Shown: positions 18,661 through 27,672 of the stretch, one piece after another
Layout: every line of letters starts with the position of its first letter
Position numbering within the stretch: position 1 is the first letter of the stretch
Origin: Sphingorhabdus_B arenilitoris
GTDB taxonomy: Bacteria; Pseudomonadota; Alphaproteobacteria; Sphingomonadales; Sphingomonadaceae
DNA: 64,000 nucleotides
Assembly (NCBI RefSeq): GCF_042651485.1
Contig: NZ_JBHSDH010000011.1
Span: forward strand, 1 to 64,000
Direction of reading: 5' to 3'
The notes under the pieces: generated by a model
What the model was told of the DNA's origin: nothing
The model's database searches: none
What the model saw: only the letters and a program-made list of their open reading frames with translations
Position numbers and translations under genes: made by a program

Positions 18661-19560
18661 ATGACAGCAGCGAGCCAGTTACTATCAGCGCTAAAAGACG
18701 ATAAATTTGTACAGCCACCCACATGGCTATTGAACCCAGAACCAAGAAGTTTTCGGCCCAAACGCAAATATCGCACGATCTGGATATCCGATATCCATTT
18801 GGGAACCAAAGGGTGTAATGCGGATTTATTGGTTGATTTTCTCCACTCGGTGGAATGTGAAACTTTATATCTGGTCGGCGATATTGTTGATGGATGGCGC
18901 CTGCGCAAAGGGTGGTATTGGCCGGCGGCGCATAATGAAGTGGTTCGCCGCCTTCTGAAAATGGCGCATCGGGGCACACGCGTGGTTTATATACCGGGCA
19001 ACCATGATGAAATGTTCCGCGACTATGTCGGTTTCAGCTTTGGCGGGATAGAACTTCATATGGACGCAATTCACCATACCGCTGATGGCCGAAAATTGCT
19101 GGTCACGCATGGCGACGCCTATGATGGCGTGGTTCTCTATGCCAAATGGCTCGCCTTTTTGGGGGATCAAGCATATACTGTGCTTCTGGGTGCGAATATT
19201 GTTTTGAACCGGATCCGCCGCCGTTTGGGCCTGCCTTATTGGTCGTTGTCCAAGCATATGAAAAAGCGGGTCAAAAATGCGGTTCAATTTGTCTATCAAT
19301 TTGAAGAGGCGGTTGCGCGGGAGGCCGCAAAACGCGAAGTAGACGGCGTTGTGTGCGGCCATATTCATACCGCAGAAATCCGCAATATCGGCGATATAGT
19401 CTATTATAATGACGGCGATTGGGTGGAAAGCTGCACTGCGTTAATCGAGACGAAGGACGGCAGTATGGCGATTATCGATTGGGCCGATATTGTGATGCAG
19501 CGCACAACAAGCCAAAAGTCGGACGCCGTCAAATCGCAAACCGCACAGGTGACGGCATGA
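18661..19560 (+). CDS. Metallophosphoesterase, UDP-2,3-diacylglucosamine diphosphatase (LpxH)-like
   Basis: A calcineurin-like phosphoesterase with all metal motifs: ISDIHLGTKG (DxH), LVGDIVDG (GDxxD), PGNHDE (GNHD), THGDAYD and CGHIHTAE (GHxH). It resembles the LpxH-like COG2908 group, members of which are often annotated as UDP-diacylglucosamine hydrolases of lipid A synthesis; another pyrophosphate or phospholipid substrate is equally possible. It overlaps the downstream glycosyltransferase as ATGA, so the two probably act in one glycolipid or envelope pathway. Its ATG directly abuts a REP-like motif, and the first ~30 residues may be affected by that junction. Confidence 0.85.
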   Translation: MTAASQLLSALKDDKFVQPPTWLLNPEPRSFRPKRKYRTIWISDIHLGTKGCNADLLVDFLHSVECETLYLVGDIVDGWRLRKGWYWPAAHNEVVRRLLKMAHRGTRVVYIPGNHDEMFRDYVGFSFGGIELHMDAIHHTADGRKLLVTHGDAYDGVVLYAKWLAFLGDQAYTVLLGANIVLNRIRRRLGLPYWSLSKHMKKRVKNAVQFVYQFEEAVAREAAKREVDGVVCGHIHTAEIRNIGDIVYYNDGDWVESCTALIETKDGSMAIIDWADIVMQRTTSQKSDAVKSQTAQVTA

Positions 19561-20741
19561 GTAATGATCCAATGCGAATTGCGCTCGCCACAGATGCTTG
19601 GGCGCCGCAAGTGAACGGCGTGGTCCGAACTTTGACTGAAACCACGAACCGGCTCTTGGCGCGCGGCCATGAGGTTGAACTGATAACGCCAAACCAGTTT
19701 CGAACCGTTGCCTGTCCGGGCTACCGAGAGATCAGGCTGGCCGTGGCTCCGCGCTTTGGTGCCCGCAAAACGCTGACAGCTTTCCGGCCCGATATTGTGC
19801 ATATTGCAACAGAGGGGCCAATCGGATGGAGCGCCCGGCGTTGGTGCATGAAATATGATATTCCGTTCACCAGCGCATTTCACACCAGATTTCCCGATTA
19901 TGCAGCAGTGAGAACAGGTTTGTCGCCGGACCGCTTCTGGCCATTGATGCGGCGCTTTCATGGTCCGTCTCGTGCGGTTCTGGCGGCCACCCCGCGTTTG
20001 ATGGCGGAATTGTCGCTGCGGGGTATCGCGCAGACCCGTTTGTGGCAGCGTGGCATCGATTCCCGCATTTTCCAGCCAGGCCTGCCGCCGCATCCAGCGA
20101 TGGCAAAATTACCGCGTCCGATCCTATTATCTGTTGGCAGGGTCGCGGTTGAAAAAAATCTCGATGCATTTTTGTCATCGTCCGTTAACGGCACGAAAGT
20201 GGTGGTTGGGGATGGCCCCGCATTAGCAATGATGAAAGCGCGTTATCCCGATGCGATTTTCCTAGGCAAATTATCGGGCGATGCCTTGGCCAGCGCCTAT
20301 GCGGCCGCCGATATATTTGTGTTCCCCAGCCTTACCGATACATTCGGACTGGTTATGATCGAAGCGCTGGCTTGCGGTGTCCCGGTGGCGGGATATCGGG
20401 TAGCGGGACCGTTGGATATCGTCGGCGAAAATGGGCGCGGCGCGGATGGCAAGCTGCCGGCGATGATTGGTGCAGTGCATGATGATCTGTCACAGGCAAT
20501 TGACCGCGCCATAGCATCGGACAGGCAGTTATGCGCCGAATATGGCGGCCAATTTGACTGGGATGAATGCACAGACCAATTCGCCGCCGCGCTGCGCGAT
20601 GCGTTAGGGTCAGGACCTATTAATTCCGCGTCTAAGGCAAAGAAATGCCGAACATATCGGATGAAAGCATCCGCCGCGAACAGTGGTTCTGTTTGCAAGG
20701 ATGCTTTTATTCGAGATGGAAGCCATTTCTTTGTCCCATAG
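19557..20741 (+). CDS. Glycosyltransferase family 4 (GT-B fold), C-terminus altered by a repeat
   Basis: The start at 19557 overlaps the previous stop (ATGA); the longer open frame is unlikely. The N-terminal domain starts MRIALATDAWAPQVNGVVRTL, typical of GT4 enzymes that glycosylate diacylglycerol or mannosylate lipids. The C-terminal nucleotide-sugar domain has LSVGRVAVEKNLDAFL, FVFPSLTDTFGLVMIEALACG and GVPVAGYRV with the E-x7-E type motif. It works with the upstream phosphoesterase by context; donor and acceptor are unknown. From about residue 350 onward the frame runs through a REP/MITE-like palindrome, so the last ~44 residues are probably not native. Confidence 0.85.
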   Translation: MSNDPMRIALATDAWAPQVNGVVRTLTETTNRLLARGHEVELITPNQFRTVACPGYREIRLAVAPRFGARKTLTAFRPDIVHIATEGPIGWSARRWCMKYDIPFTSAFHTRFPDYAAVRTGLSPDRFWPLMRRFHGPSRAVLAATPRLMAELSLRGIAQTRLWQRGIDSRIFQPGLPPHPAMAKLPRPILLSVGRVAVEKNLDAFLSSSVNGTKVVVGDGPALAMMKARYPDAIFLGKLSGDALASAYAAADIFVFPSLTDTFGLVMIEALACGVPVAGYRVAGPLDIVGENGRGADGKLPAMIGAVHDDLSQAIDRAIASDRQLCAEYGGQFDWDECTDQFAAALRDALGSGPINSASKAKKCRTYRMKASAANSGSVCKDAFIRDGSHFFVP

Positions 20742-20846
20742 GATTTGGCCAATTTTGCCCAGCCCTGCGTCAAAGAACCTTGCATTAGCAGGCTAGTGCA
20801 GCGGCTCTTTTCCCCAGAACGCTAATGGGGTCTGAACAAAATTGAC
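20606..20846. repeat. Nested-palindrome REP/MITE-like element
   Basis: It starts with agggtcaggacctattaatt, a RAYT-type end motif. Inside lie nested inverted repeats: caaagaaatg (20638) with catttctttg (20724), aaagcatcc (20664) with ggatgcttt (20699), and gaac/gttc around the centre near 20683. It ends near aatggggtctgaacaaaatt (20823-20842), a similar motif. It overlaps the 3' end of the glycosyltransferase and stops at the phzF stop codon. No gene of its own is seen. Confidence 0.6.
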
Positions 20847-21662
20847 TCAAACCTCNATCGTAAACACGCCTTCCACCACGGTCACGCAATTTCCGCTTAG
20901 TATAGCTTTGTCTCCGTCCAGACGGCAGCCGAGATAGCCTCCGCGCGCGCTCGCCTGATAGGCGGTGAAGCTGTCGCGGCCCAGTTCCTTCGCCCAATAA
21001 GCGGTCAGGACGCAGTGGGCGCTGCCGGTGACGGAGTCCTCATCCACGCCGGCGCCGGGTACAAAGACGCGGCTGACGATGTCGGTGTCGGTCCCGGGCG
21101 CGGTCGCGGTGAAGCTGTCGTCGCCGAGTGCCGCCAGCGCCTTCATATCGGGCCGCAGGGCGAGAACCTCGTCGGCGCTCGCATACCGCAGCAAATTATA
21201 GTGATCGGGGTTGCGCCATGTGCTGAGCACTTTGCCGCCCATCGCCGCTACCGCTTCGGGCATGGCGGTTTCTTCGGTAAATATCGCGGGCAAGGCCATG
21301 TCATAACCGTCACTGCCATCGGCCATTTTTGCGCGTTCAACGGTTAATATTCCGGCCTTGCGCGTTTTGAAGGTCACGATGTCGGTCTCCGCATCCTGCG
21401 CCATCACAATATGCGCGCTGGCGAGTGTTGCATGGCCGCACAGACGGATTTCGACCGACGGGGTGAACCAGCGCAGTTCAAAATCGGTCTCGCCGCTGGG
21501 GTCGCCGACCAAAAAAGCGGTTTCGGCGAAGTTATTTTCCTCGGCTATTTTCTGCAGCAATTCGTCCGGCAGCCATTCTGGCAATGGCATCACTGCTGCC
21601 TGATTGCCGGTAAAGGGCGCACTGGCAAAGGCATCGACATGGAAATAGGGCAGGGTGGTCAT
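20847..21662 (-). CDS. PhzF-family isomerase/epimerase-like protein
   Basis: A 271-residue protein starting YFHVDAFASAPFTGNQAAVM, followed by NNFAETAFLV (the Glu is the family's catalytic acid) and ELRWFTPSVEIRLCGHATLASAH; GAGVDEDSVTGSAHCVLTAYW is the second half-domain signature. The PhzF fold is a diaminopimelate-epimerase-like duplicate. Most non-phenazine members have unknown substrates, and no phenazine genes are nearby. Base 20856 is an undetermined n that falls in the third-last codon (Ile or Met) and does not disturb the frame. Confidence 0.92.
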   Translation of the reverse strand: MTTLPYFHVDAFASAPFTGNQAAVMPLPEWLPDELLQKIAEENNFAETAFLVGDPSGETDFELRWFTPSVEIRLCGHATLASAHIVMAQDAETDIVTFKTRKAGILTVERAKMADGSDGYDMALPAIFTEETAMPEAVAAMGGKVLSTWRNPDHYNLLRYASADEVLALRPDMKALAALGDDSFTATAPGTDTDIVSRVFVPGAGVDEDSVTGSAHCVLTAYWAKELGRDSFTAYQASARGGYLGCRLDGDKAILSGNCVTVVEGVFTXEV

Positions 21663-21685
21663 TTGGTTTCCTTAAATTTCGGGGA

Positions 21686-22669
21686 TCAATGCTGATGGCT
21701 GTGATCATCATGGTGGGCATGATGTTCGACTGTCTCGCTGGGGATATATCCCATTTCGTCCTTGTGGCCTTCGGGATCGGGATGGATCAGCACTTCGACA
21801 CCGGGAAATTCAGCCATCAGCTTCGCCTCAACCTCATCCATCACGCGGTGGGCCTCTAGCACGGTCATGTTCGGATTGACCCAGACATGAAATTGACAGA
21901 AATCATCAGAGCCGCTGGAGCGGGTGCGCAGGTCATGTATGCCTTTCAACTCAGGATGCGTCATCGCCACTTCGATAAATTTCTGACGTTTCTCAATTGG
22001 CCATTCGCGGTCCATCAAATGGTCGATGGCAGAGCTTGCCGCCCGCCACGCACCGAAAAGCAGCCATGCAGCAATGCCGAGACCGAACATTGCATCCGCG
22101 CCTTTGACAGACAATATGGTGTCGAGGATGATTGCTGCGATCACCGCCATATTAAGAAGCAAGTCGGTTTGATAATGGACATGATCGGCATGGATGGCGA
22201 CCGATCCAGTTCGTTTTATCACCATCCGCTGATATGCCAGCAGGCCGAGCGTGACCACAATGGCGATCAGCGACACGCCAATCCCATATTCGGCCTCCGT
22301 CGTTTGCGCCCCGCCGCGCAGCCGCTCTATCGCCCGCCAGGCAATAGCCAGCGCAGACGCAGCGATCAGCATCACCTGAAACAGCGCCGACAAAGCCTCT
22401 GCTTTGCCATGGCCGAAACGATGTTCATTATCGGCTGGCTGCATGGCGTAACGCACGGCAAAAAGCGTGACGAGCGAGGCCACCAGATCCAGCCCAGTGT
22501 CTGCCAGCGAGCCCAGCATGGCAACAGACCCCGTTTGCGCGGCGGCAAATAGCTTTATGACGAGCAGGAACAGCGCAACACTGACGCTGGCGATCGCGGC
22601 CTTGGTAGTCATCGAGCCATGGCCATGTGTGTGGCTGTGCCCATGATCATGGATATGAACGCCGCTCAT
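21686..22669 (-). CDS. Cation diffusion facilitator (CDF) metal efflux transporter
   Basis: A 327-residue protein with a His-rich cytoplasmic N-terminus (HIHDHGHSHTHGHG) and C-terminus (HHAHHDDHSHQH), six membrane segments, the helix-2 motif LADTGLDLVASL and the helix-5 motif HADHVHYQTDLLLN, which together form the transport metal site, then a ferredoxin-like cytoplasmic domain with HDLRTRSSG. Substrates of the family are Zn, Fe, Co, Cd or Mn; the H/D-x-H-D arrangement here fits the FieF-like branch (Zn/Fe). It overlaps pdxH by 4 bases (ATGA). Confidence 0.93.
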   Translation of the reverse strand: MSGVHIHDHGHSHTHGHGSMTTKAAIASVSVALFLLVIKLFAAAQTGSVAMLGSLADTGLDLVASLVTLFAVRYAMQPADNEHRFGHGKAEALSALFQVMLIAASALAIAWRAIERLRGGAQTTEAEYGIGVSLIAIVVTLGLLAYQRMVIKRTGSVAIHADHVHYQTDLLLNMAVIAAIILDTILSVKGADAMFGLGIAAWLLFGAWRAASSAIDHLMDREWPIEKRQKFIEVAMTHPELKGIHDLRTRSSGSDDFCQFHVWVNPNMTVLEAHRVMDEVEAKLMAEFPGVEVLIHPDPEGHKDEMGYIPSETVEHHAHHDDHSHQH

Positions 22670-23274
22670 GGATAGAGCATCCCTGTGCGCCAGCCATCGC
22701 CATCGCGGGTATAGACCCAGCGTTCATGTAGACGAAACTCACGGTCCTGCCAAAATTCGATTGATCGCGGCAGGACAATATGCCCGCTCCAATGCGGCGG
22801 GCGAGGCACGTCGCCGCCTGCAAATCGCGCTTCTGCCTCGGCATAGCGAGCCTCAAATGTCGATCGGTCGGGCAGCGGGCGCGATTGATCGGACGCCCAC
22901 GCGCCCAGCTGTGATTCGCGGGCGCGGCTGGCGAAATAGGTATCGGCGGTTGCATCGCTCACCCGCTCTGCTGGCCCCTCAATCCGTATTTGTCGGCGCA
23001 GGCTTTTCCAATGGAATAGCAACGCGACATTGCCATTCACCGCCAGCTCGCCGCCCTTGCGGCTTTCCAAATTGGTGTAGAATATAAACCCGCCGCCATC
23101 GGCGCTGCGCCCATCGGCATCCGGTCCATGTCCTTTTAACAGCACCATGCGAACCGATGGTTTTCCATCGGCATCCGCCGTCGCCAATGCCATGGCGTTG
23201 CTATCATTAATTTCGCTGGCGCGCGCTTCGGCCATCCATGCGTCAAACAGATCATAGGGTGATTTGGTTTCCAT
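22666..23274 (-). CDS. pdxH: Pyridoxamine 5'-phosphate oxidase
   Basis: A 202-residue FMN enzyme that makes pyridoxal 5'-phosphate from PNP or PMP. The FMN-binding stretch is RMVLLKGHG ... GFIFYTNLESRKGGEL, then LLFHWKSLRRQIRIEG. The C-terminal dimerisation motif is RPPHWSGHIVLPRSIEFWQD, and the end, ERWVYTRDGDGWRTGMLYP, is canonical. It is the upstream gene of the CDF transporter pair and is intact. Confidence 0.96.
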   Translation of the reverse strand: METKSPYDLFDAWMAEARASEINDSNAMALATADADGKPSVRMVLLKGHGPDADGRSADGGGFIFYTNLESRKGGELAVNGNVALLFHWKSLRRQIRIEGPAERVSDATADTYFASRARESQLGAWASDQSRPLPDRSTFEARYAEAEARFAGGDVPRPPHWSGHIVLPRSIEFWQDREFRLHERWVYTRDGDGWRTGMLYP

Positions 23275-23329
23275 ATCGCTATCGATAGGCTAGACCGGTG
23301 CAACACAAAAGAGGGAAAGGTAAAATATC

Positions 23330-23806
23330 ATGGGGATAGAATTGCCGTGGGAGACTATTTTTAAGGTCGCCAATGTGGGGATTTTGCCCTTTTGGCTGCT
23401 CCTTGCCTTTGGACCGCGGCGGCAAATGGTGCTGCGCGGTATATTTTTACTGGGTAGCGGTTTGTTGGCGGTCAGCTATGCGATATTGATCGTCGGGCTA
23501 CTCGGCGGTGCTTTTGATGGCGGCGGCGGGGCAGGGGGCAATGCGGACCTAACGACCCTCGCAGGGGCAATGGCGCTATTCGACAGCCCCGGCGGCGCAA
23601 CCATCGGCTGGATACATTATCTCGCCTTTGACCTATTTGTCGGAATTTGGATCGCCCGCAATGCCGACCGGCACGCGATCGCGCGACTATGGCAGATTCC
23701 TTGCTTGTTTCTGACATTGATGTTCGGACCGATTGGATTGTTACTTTATCTTATTTTGCGCAGTTTTCTGGGGAAAAGCTTGGAAAATGGATTCACCCCA
23801 CGTTGA
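23330..23806 (+). CDS. ABA4-like membrane protein (DUF4281)
   Basis: A 158-residue protein with four hydrophobic segments. The pattern WIHYLAFDLFVGIWIARNAD, HAIARLWQIPCLFLTLMFGP and GLLLYLILRSFL is that of the ABA4-like family, named after a plant protein needed for neoxanthin formation. Sphingomonads produce hydroxylated carotenoids, so a pigment- or membrane-related role is conceivable, but no carotenoid gene is beside it. AAAGG precedes the ATG. It lies upstream of the dnaJ-type gene, 55 bases apart. Confidence 0.78.
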   Translation: MGIELPWETIFKVANVGILPFWLLLAFGPRRQMVLRGIFLLGSGLLAVSYAILIVGLLGGAFDGGGGAGGNADLTTLAGAMALFDSPGGATIGWIHYLAFDLFVGIWIARNADRHAIARLWQIPCLFLTLMFGPIGLLLYLILRSFLGKSLENGFTPR

Positions 23807-23861
23807 CTCTTGGCGCATCAATACCGATTTAGGCGTATAAGACAGTGTTTGTAGGGTAAAA

Positions 23862-24785
23862 ATGACCGATCCATATTCCATATTGGGCGTTTCTAAAGGG
23901 GCGGATGAAAAAGCGATCAAAAGCGCTTATCGAAAGCTCGCCAAGGAACTCCATCCTGACAAGAATAAAGATAACAAAGCCGCCAGTGACCGCTTTTCTC
24001 AGGTAACGCAGGCCTATGATCTATTGTCCGACAAGGAAAAACGCGCGCAATATGATCGCGGTGAAATTGACGGGGATGGCAATCCAAGAGGGCCCTTTGG
24101 CGGCGGCTTCGGCGGCGGCGGACCGCAAGGGGGATTTGGCGGTTTCGGCGGGCAAGCAGGCGGCGTCGACCTTGGCGACATATTTGAAGGGCTATTTGGC
24201 GGTGGCGGCGCAGCGCGCAGCGGGCCGCAAGGCAGCTTTGGCGGGCGCCCATCCGCTCCGCCGCCCAAGGGCGCGAATATCGCCTATAACCATTTGGTAT
24301 CCTTCACCGATGCCGCCACATTGACGCCGCAACGCATCACGCTGAGCGATGGCAAAACCGTGGAATTCAAATTGCCGCCCGGCATTGTCGCTGGGCAGCA
24401 GATACGCATCCCAGGCAAAGGACAGGCTGGCCCCGGCGGCAATGGCGATGCCATGGTCACGATCAAAATTGGCGCGCATCCCGATTTTGTGCGCGATGGC
24501 GACAATATCCGCATGAACCTGCCCATTAGCTTGGCGCAGGCGGTGAATGGCGGGAAAGTGAAGGTGCCGACGGTGGACGGCGCGGTCATGCTGACCGTAC
24601 CGCCTGCGACCAATTCGGGTACAACGCTGCGGATCACGGGGCGCGGCTTTACCGGGAAAAACGGGCAGCGCGGCAATCAATTGGTGACGTTGATGATCCA
24701 TCTGCCAACCGATCAGGCCGAATTGAAAAAGCTATCCGAAATGCTGTCGGCCAATATTTCTGCAGGATCAAAATCCGGGGCCTGA
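23862..24785 (+). CDS. DnaJ-family co-chaperone, CbpA-like (type II, no zinc finger)
   Basis: The J-domain (residues 1-65) carries YSILGVSKGADEKAIKSAYR and the HPD motif in ELHPDKNKD. A Gly/Phe-rich linker follows (about 70-135), then the DnaJ C-terminal substrate-binding domains (about 140-300) with LPPGIVAGQQIRIPGKGQ and VPPATNSGTTLRITGRGF. The Cys-rich zinc-finger domain is absent, so this is a type II (CbpA/DjlB) protein rather than DnaJ itself. It would stimulate a DnaK ATPase. The stop overlaps the next ATG (TGATG), implying translational coupling to the YihY-family gene. Confidence 0.92.
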   Translation: MTDPYSILGVSKGADEKAIKSAYRKLAKELHPDKNKDNKAASDRFSQVTQAYDLLSDKEKRAQYDRGEIDGDGNPRGPFGGGFGGGGPQGGFGGFGGQAGGVDLGDIFEGLFGGGGAARSGPQGSFGGRPSAPPPKGANIAYNHLVSFTDAATLTPQRITLSDGKTVEFKLPPGIVAGQQIRIPGKGQAGPGGNGDAMVTIKIGAHPDFVRDGDNIRMNLPISLAQAVNGGKVKVPTVDGAVMLTVPPATNSGTTLRITGRGFTGKNGQRGNQLVTLMIHLPTDQAELKKLSEMLSANISAGSKSGA

Positions 24786-25753
24786 TGTCGGATCATTCCC
24801 CCCTCTCTCCCACCGCAAGAGCACGCGCCGCAAGCTCACTCGATAGCGCGGTGCACGGGGGAAGTGAGGCCGCTTGGTTCAGCCATTTGGGAAAACGCGC
24901 TCAATCCTATGAGATTGTCAAACGGGTCATTGTCGGCGTCTATAGCGACGGATTTATCCATGCGGGCAATTTTGCGTATTTGTCGCTGGTTGCGTTATTT
25001 GCTTTTTGCATCGTTGCCGCTGCTGTCGCCGGTGCATTGGGGCAGACACAAAGCGGGATGGAATTGATTGAGGCCTTTTTTCGCACCGTTCCGCCCAGCG
25101 CCGCAGAGGCGCTACGCGGGCCGGTTGAAAATGCGATGCAGGCGCGGTCAGGGCCTCTATTATGGCTGAGCGCAGCCGTCGGCCTATGGACAACCGCCAG
25201 CCTGATGGAGGCGTTTCGAGACGTGCTGAACCGCGCCTATGGCACGGAGGGGCAGCGGCATTTCTGGCAATATCGGCTTGTGTCACTGGCCGCGATTATC
25301 GTCGGCGTCCTGCTGTCGATGTTCGCATTTAGTGCGCAATTCATTGTGTTGACGTTGGAAGATTTGGTCTATCAATATCTGCCGGTCGCACAAACCGCGT
25401 CTGCTTATTTTGCATGGGGGCGGATCATTCCGTTTTTCGCCCTTTTCCTTGCGATTTATGTTGTGTTTCGTGGGCTTACACCGCGCCGCTACCGCCCGCG
25501 CCACTTTCCCAAATGGCCCGGCGCGGCATTGGTCAGCCTCTGGTGGCTCGGCTGCACATCGTTGTTGCCGATATTCGTGTCGCAAATGGCCAATTATGAT
25601 TTGACCTATGGCAGCCTTGCTGGGGTAATGATTGCTCTCATATTTTTCTACCTAATTGGGCTTGGCATGGTTACAGGGGCGCAGCTAAATGCTGCTTTGG
25701 CCAATGCCACCGAAACGGCTAGGCAAAATGGCGATAAAAATATTGATGCGTAA
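24785..25753 (+). CDS. YihY/BrkB-family inner-membrane protein
   Basis: A 322-residue protein with six hydrophobic segments and the family landmarks FAYLSLVALFAFCIVAAAVA, LWTTASLMEAFRDVLNRAYG, FRGLTPRRYRPRHFPKWPGA and YDLTYGSLAGVMIALIFFYL. YihY proteins are envelope proteins of debated function (earlier mis-called ribonuclease BN; some work suggests lipid transport). The N-terminal ~45 residues are cytoplasmic. It is translationally coupled to the upstream J-protein gene and is followed 19 bases later by fabI. Confidence 0.9.
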   Translation: MSDHSPLSPTARARAASSLDSAVHGGSEAAWFSHLGKRAQSYEIVKRVIVGVYSDGFIHAGNFAYLSLVALFAFCIVAAAVAGALGQTQSGMELIEAFFRTVPPSAAEALRGPVENAMQARSGPLLWLSAAVGLWTTASLMEAFRDVLNRAYGTEGQRHFWQYRLVSLAAIIVGVLLSMFAFSAQFIVLTLEDLVYQYLPVAQTASAYFAWGRIIPFFALFLAIYVVFRGLTPRRYRPRHFPKWPGAALVSLWWLGCTSLLPIFVSQMANYDLTYGSLAGVMIALIFFYLIGLGMVTGAQLNAALANATETARQNGDKNIDA

Positions 25754-25771
25754 ATTGGAGTTAGATGGAAT

Positions 25772-26599
25772 ATGACAAAGCTGATGCAAGGCAAACGCGG
25801 CCTGATCATGGGGCTGGCCAATGATAAGTCGCTGGCATGGGGCATTGCGAAAAAGCTGAAAGAAGCAGGCGCAGAGCTTGCCATCAGCTATCAAGGCGAA
25901 GTGATGTTAAAGCGGGTCAAGCCGCTCGCCGAGCAGCTGGGATGTGATATGCTGCTTGATTGTGATGTGTCGGATATGGCCAATCTCGATAAGACTTTTG
26001 CCGACCTTGCCGCAAAATGGCCGACTATCGACTTTGTCGTTCACGCCATTGGTTTTACCAATAAAGAGGCTTTGCGCGGCAAATATTATGATGTAGGCCT
26101 TGATGACTTTTTGATGACGATGAATATCAGCGTCTATAGTTTTACCGCCGTGGCGAAACGAGCGGCAGCGATGATGCCTGCCTATGACCGCGAAACCGGC
26201 ACGGGCGGCGGCGCGATGATTACGCTGACCTATTATGGCGCAGAACGGGTGATGCCGCATTATAACGTCATGGGCGTTGCAAAAGCCGCGCTGGAAACGT
26301 CGGTGCAATATCTGGCCAATGATGTGGGGCCGCAAGGTATCCGCGTTAACGCGATTTCCGCTGGCCCGATTAAGACGCTGGCCGCATCGGGCATTGGCGA
26401 TTTCCGCTATATCCTGAAATGGAACGAATATAACGCCCCGCTGCGCCGCAATGTCACGATTGACGATGTGGGCGGCGCGGCGCTTTATCTGCTGTCCGAC
26501 CTTTCGGCAGGTGTGACCGGTGAGACGCATCATGTCGATGCAGGCTATCATACCGTCGGCATGAAACAGGAAGACGCGCCGGATATTGCACTGACATGA
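25772..26599 (+). CDS. fabI: Enoyl-[acyl-carrier-protein] reductase (NADH) FabI
   Basis: It catalyses the last reduction of each fatty-acid elongation round and is the target of triclosan-type inhibitors. A divergent SDR Rossmann fold begins GKRGLIMGLANDKSLAWGIA. The catalytic Tyr-x6-Lys motif is seen in YYGAERVMPHYNVMGVAKAA, with ISAGPIKTLAASGI after it, as in FabI. Length 275 is typical. The stop overlaps aroC by 4 bases (ATGA), giving a fabI-aroC operon. Confidence 0.95.
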   Translation: MTKLMQGKRGLIMGLANDKSLAWGIAKKLKEAGAELAISYQGEVMLKRVKPLAEQLGCDMLLDCDVSDMANLDKTFADLAAKWPTIDFVVHAIGFTNKEALRGKYYDVGLDDFLMTMNISVYSFTAVAKRAAAMMPAYDRETGTGGGAMITLTYYGAERVMPHYNVMGVAKAALETSVQYLANDVGPQGIRVNAISAGPIKTLAASGIGDFRYILKWNEYNAPLRRNVTIDDVGGAALYLLSDLSAGVTGETHHVDAGYHTVGMKQEDAPDIALT

Positions 26600-27672
26600 G
26601 CTTTAACACATTTGGCCGCGTTTTTCGCTTTACGACCTGGGGGGAAAGCCACGGGCCAGCGCTGGGCGCGGTTGTTGATGGCTGCCCGCCCGGAATTGCG
26701 CTGTCGGAGGCGGATATTCAGCCCTTTTTGGATAAGCGGCGCCCGGGCACCAGCAAATATACAACACAGCGGCAGGAACCGGACCAAGTCCGCATTTTAT
26801 CGGGCGTTTTTGAAGGGCGCACCACGGGCACGCCCATTTCGCTGATGATCGAAAATGTGGATCAGCGGAGCAAGGATTACGGCGATGTCGCAAAGGCATA
26901 CCGGCCCGGCCATGCCGATTTCACCTATGATGCCAAATATGGTTTTCGCGACTATCGCGGCGGTGGGCGTAGCTCGGCGCGGGAAACAGCGGCGCGGGTT
27001 GCGGCGGGCGCGGTTGCCCGTGCGGCGATACCCGAGGTGGAAATCACCGCTTATGTCAGCGAAATTGGCGGCGACCGTATAGATAGGGATAATTTCGAAT
27101 TTTCCCAAATTGACCAGAATCCTTTTTTCTGCCCCGATGAAGCGGCGGCGAAACGATGGGAGAAGCTGGTCGATGATGCCCGCAAATCGGGTAGCTCGTT
27201 GGGCGCAGTGGTCGAATGTGTGGCGAGCGGCGTTCCTGCCGGATGGGGCGCGCCTGTCTATGCCAAATTGGATAGCGAGCTGGCCGCCGCAATGATGAGC
27301 ATCAATGCCGTAAAGGGCGTTGAGATCGGTGCTGGCTTTGACGCGGCGCGGCTATCGGGTGAAGAAAATGCGGACCGGATGCGGCCCGCAATGGAAGGCA
27401 GCAACCATCCCGAATTTTTGGCGAATAATGCGGGCGGTATCGCGGGCGGCATTTCTACGGGACAGCCGGTTATTTGCCGCGTCGCGTTCAAACCAACCAG
27501 CTCAATCCTGACGCCAGTGGAAACGATCACACGCGATGGGCAGGCGACCGATATTGTGACCAAGGGGCGGCATGACCCTTGCGTCGGGATACGCGGCGCG
27601 CCGGTGGTTGCGGCGATGATGGCATTGGTGCTGGCGGATCAAAAATTGCTCCACCGCGCACAATGTGGTTAG
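26596..27672 (+). CDS. aroC: Chorismate synthase
   Basis: It converts EPSP to chorismate at the end of the shikimate pathway, using reduced FMN. All signatures are present: GRVFRFTTWGESHGPALGAV at the start, KRRPGTSKYTTQRQEPDQV, FRDYRGGGRSSARETAARVAAGA and GSNHPEFLANNAGGIAGGIS. Length 358 is normal. Its stop codon lies inside a hairpin that may end transcription. Confidence 0.97.
   Translation: MSFNTFGRVFRFTTWGESHGPALGAVVDGCPPGIALSEADIQPFLDKRRPGTSKYTTQRQEPDQVRILSGVFEGRTTGTPISLMIENVDQRSKDYGDVAKAYRPGHADFTYDAKYGFRDYRGGGRSSARETAARVAAGAVARAAIPEVEITAYVSEIGGDRIDRDNFEFSQIDQNPFFCPDEAAAKRWEKLVDDARKSGSSLGAVVECVASGVPAGWGAPVYAKLDSELAAAMMSINAVKGVEIGAGFDAARLSGEENADRMRPAMEGSNHPEFLANNAGGIAGGISTGQPVICRVAFKPTSSILTPVETITRDGQATDIVTKGRHDPCVGIRGAPVVAAMMALVLADQKLLHRAQCG

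Noticed and set aside
20847..21662. Phenazine biosynthesis cluster
   Set aside because: Only a PhzF-family protein is present; no other phenazine genes lie nearby, and most family members are unrelated to phenazines.
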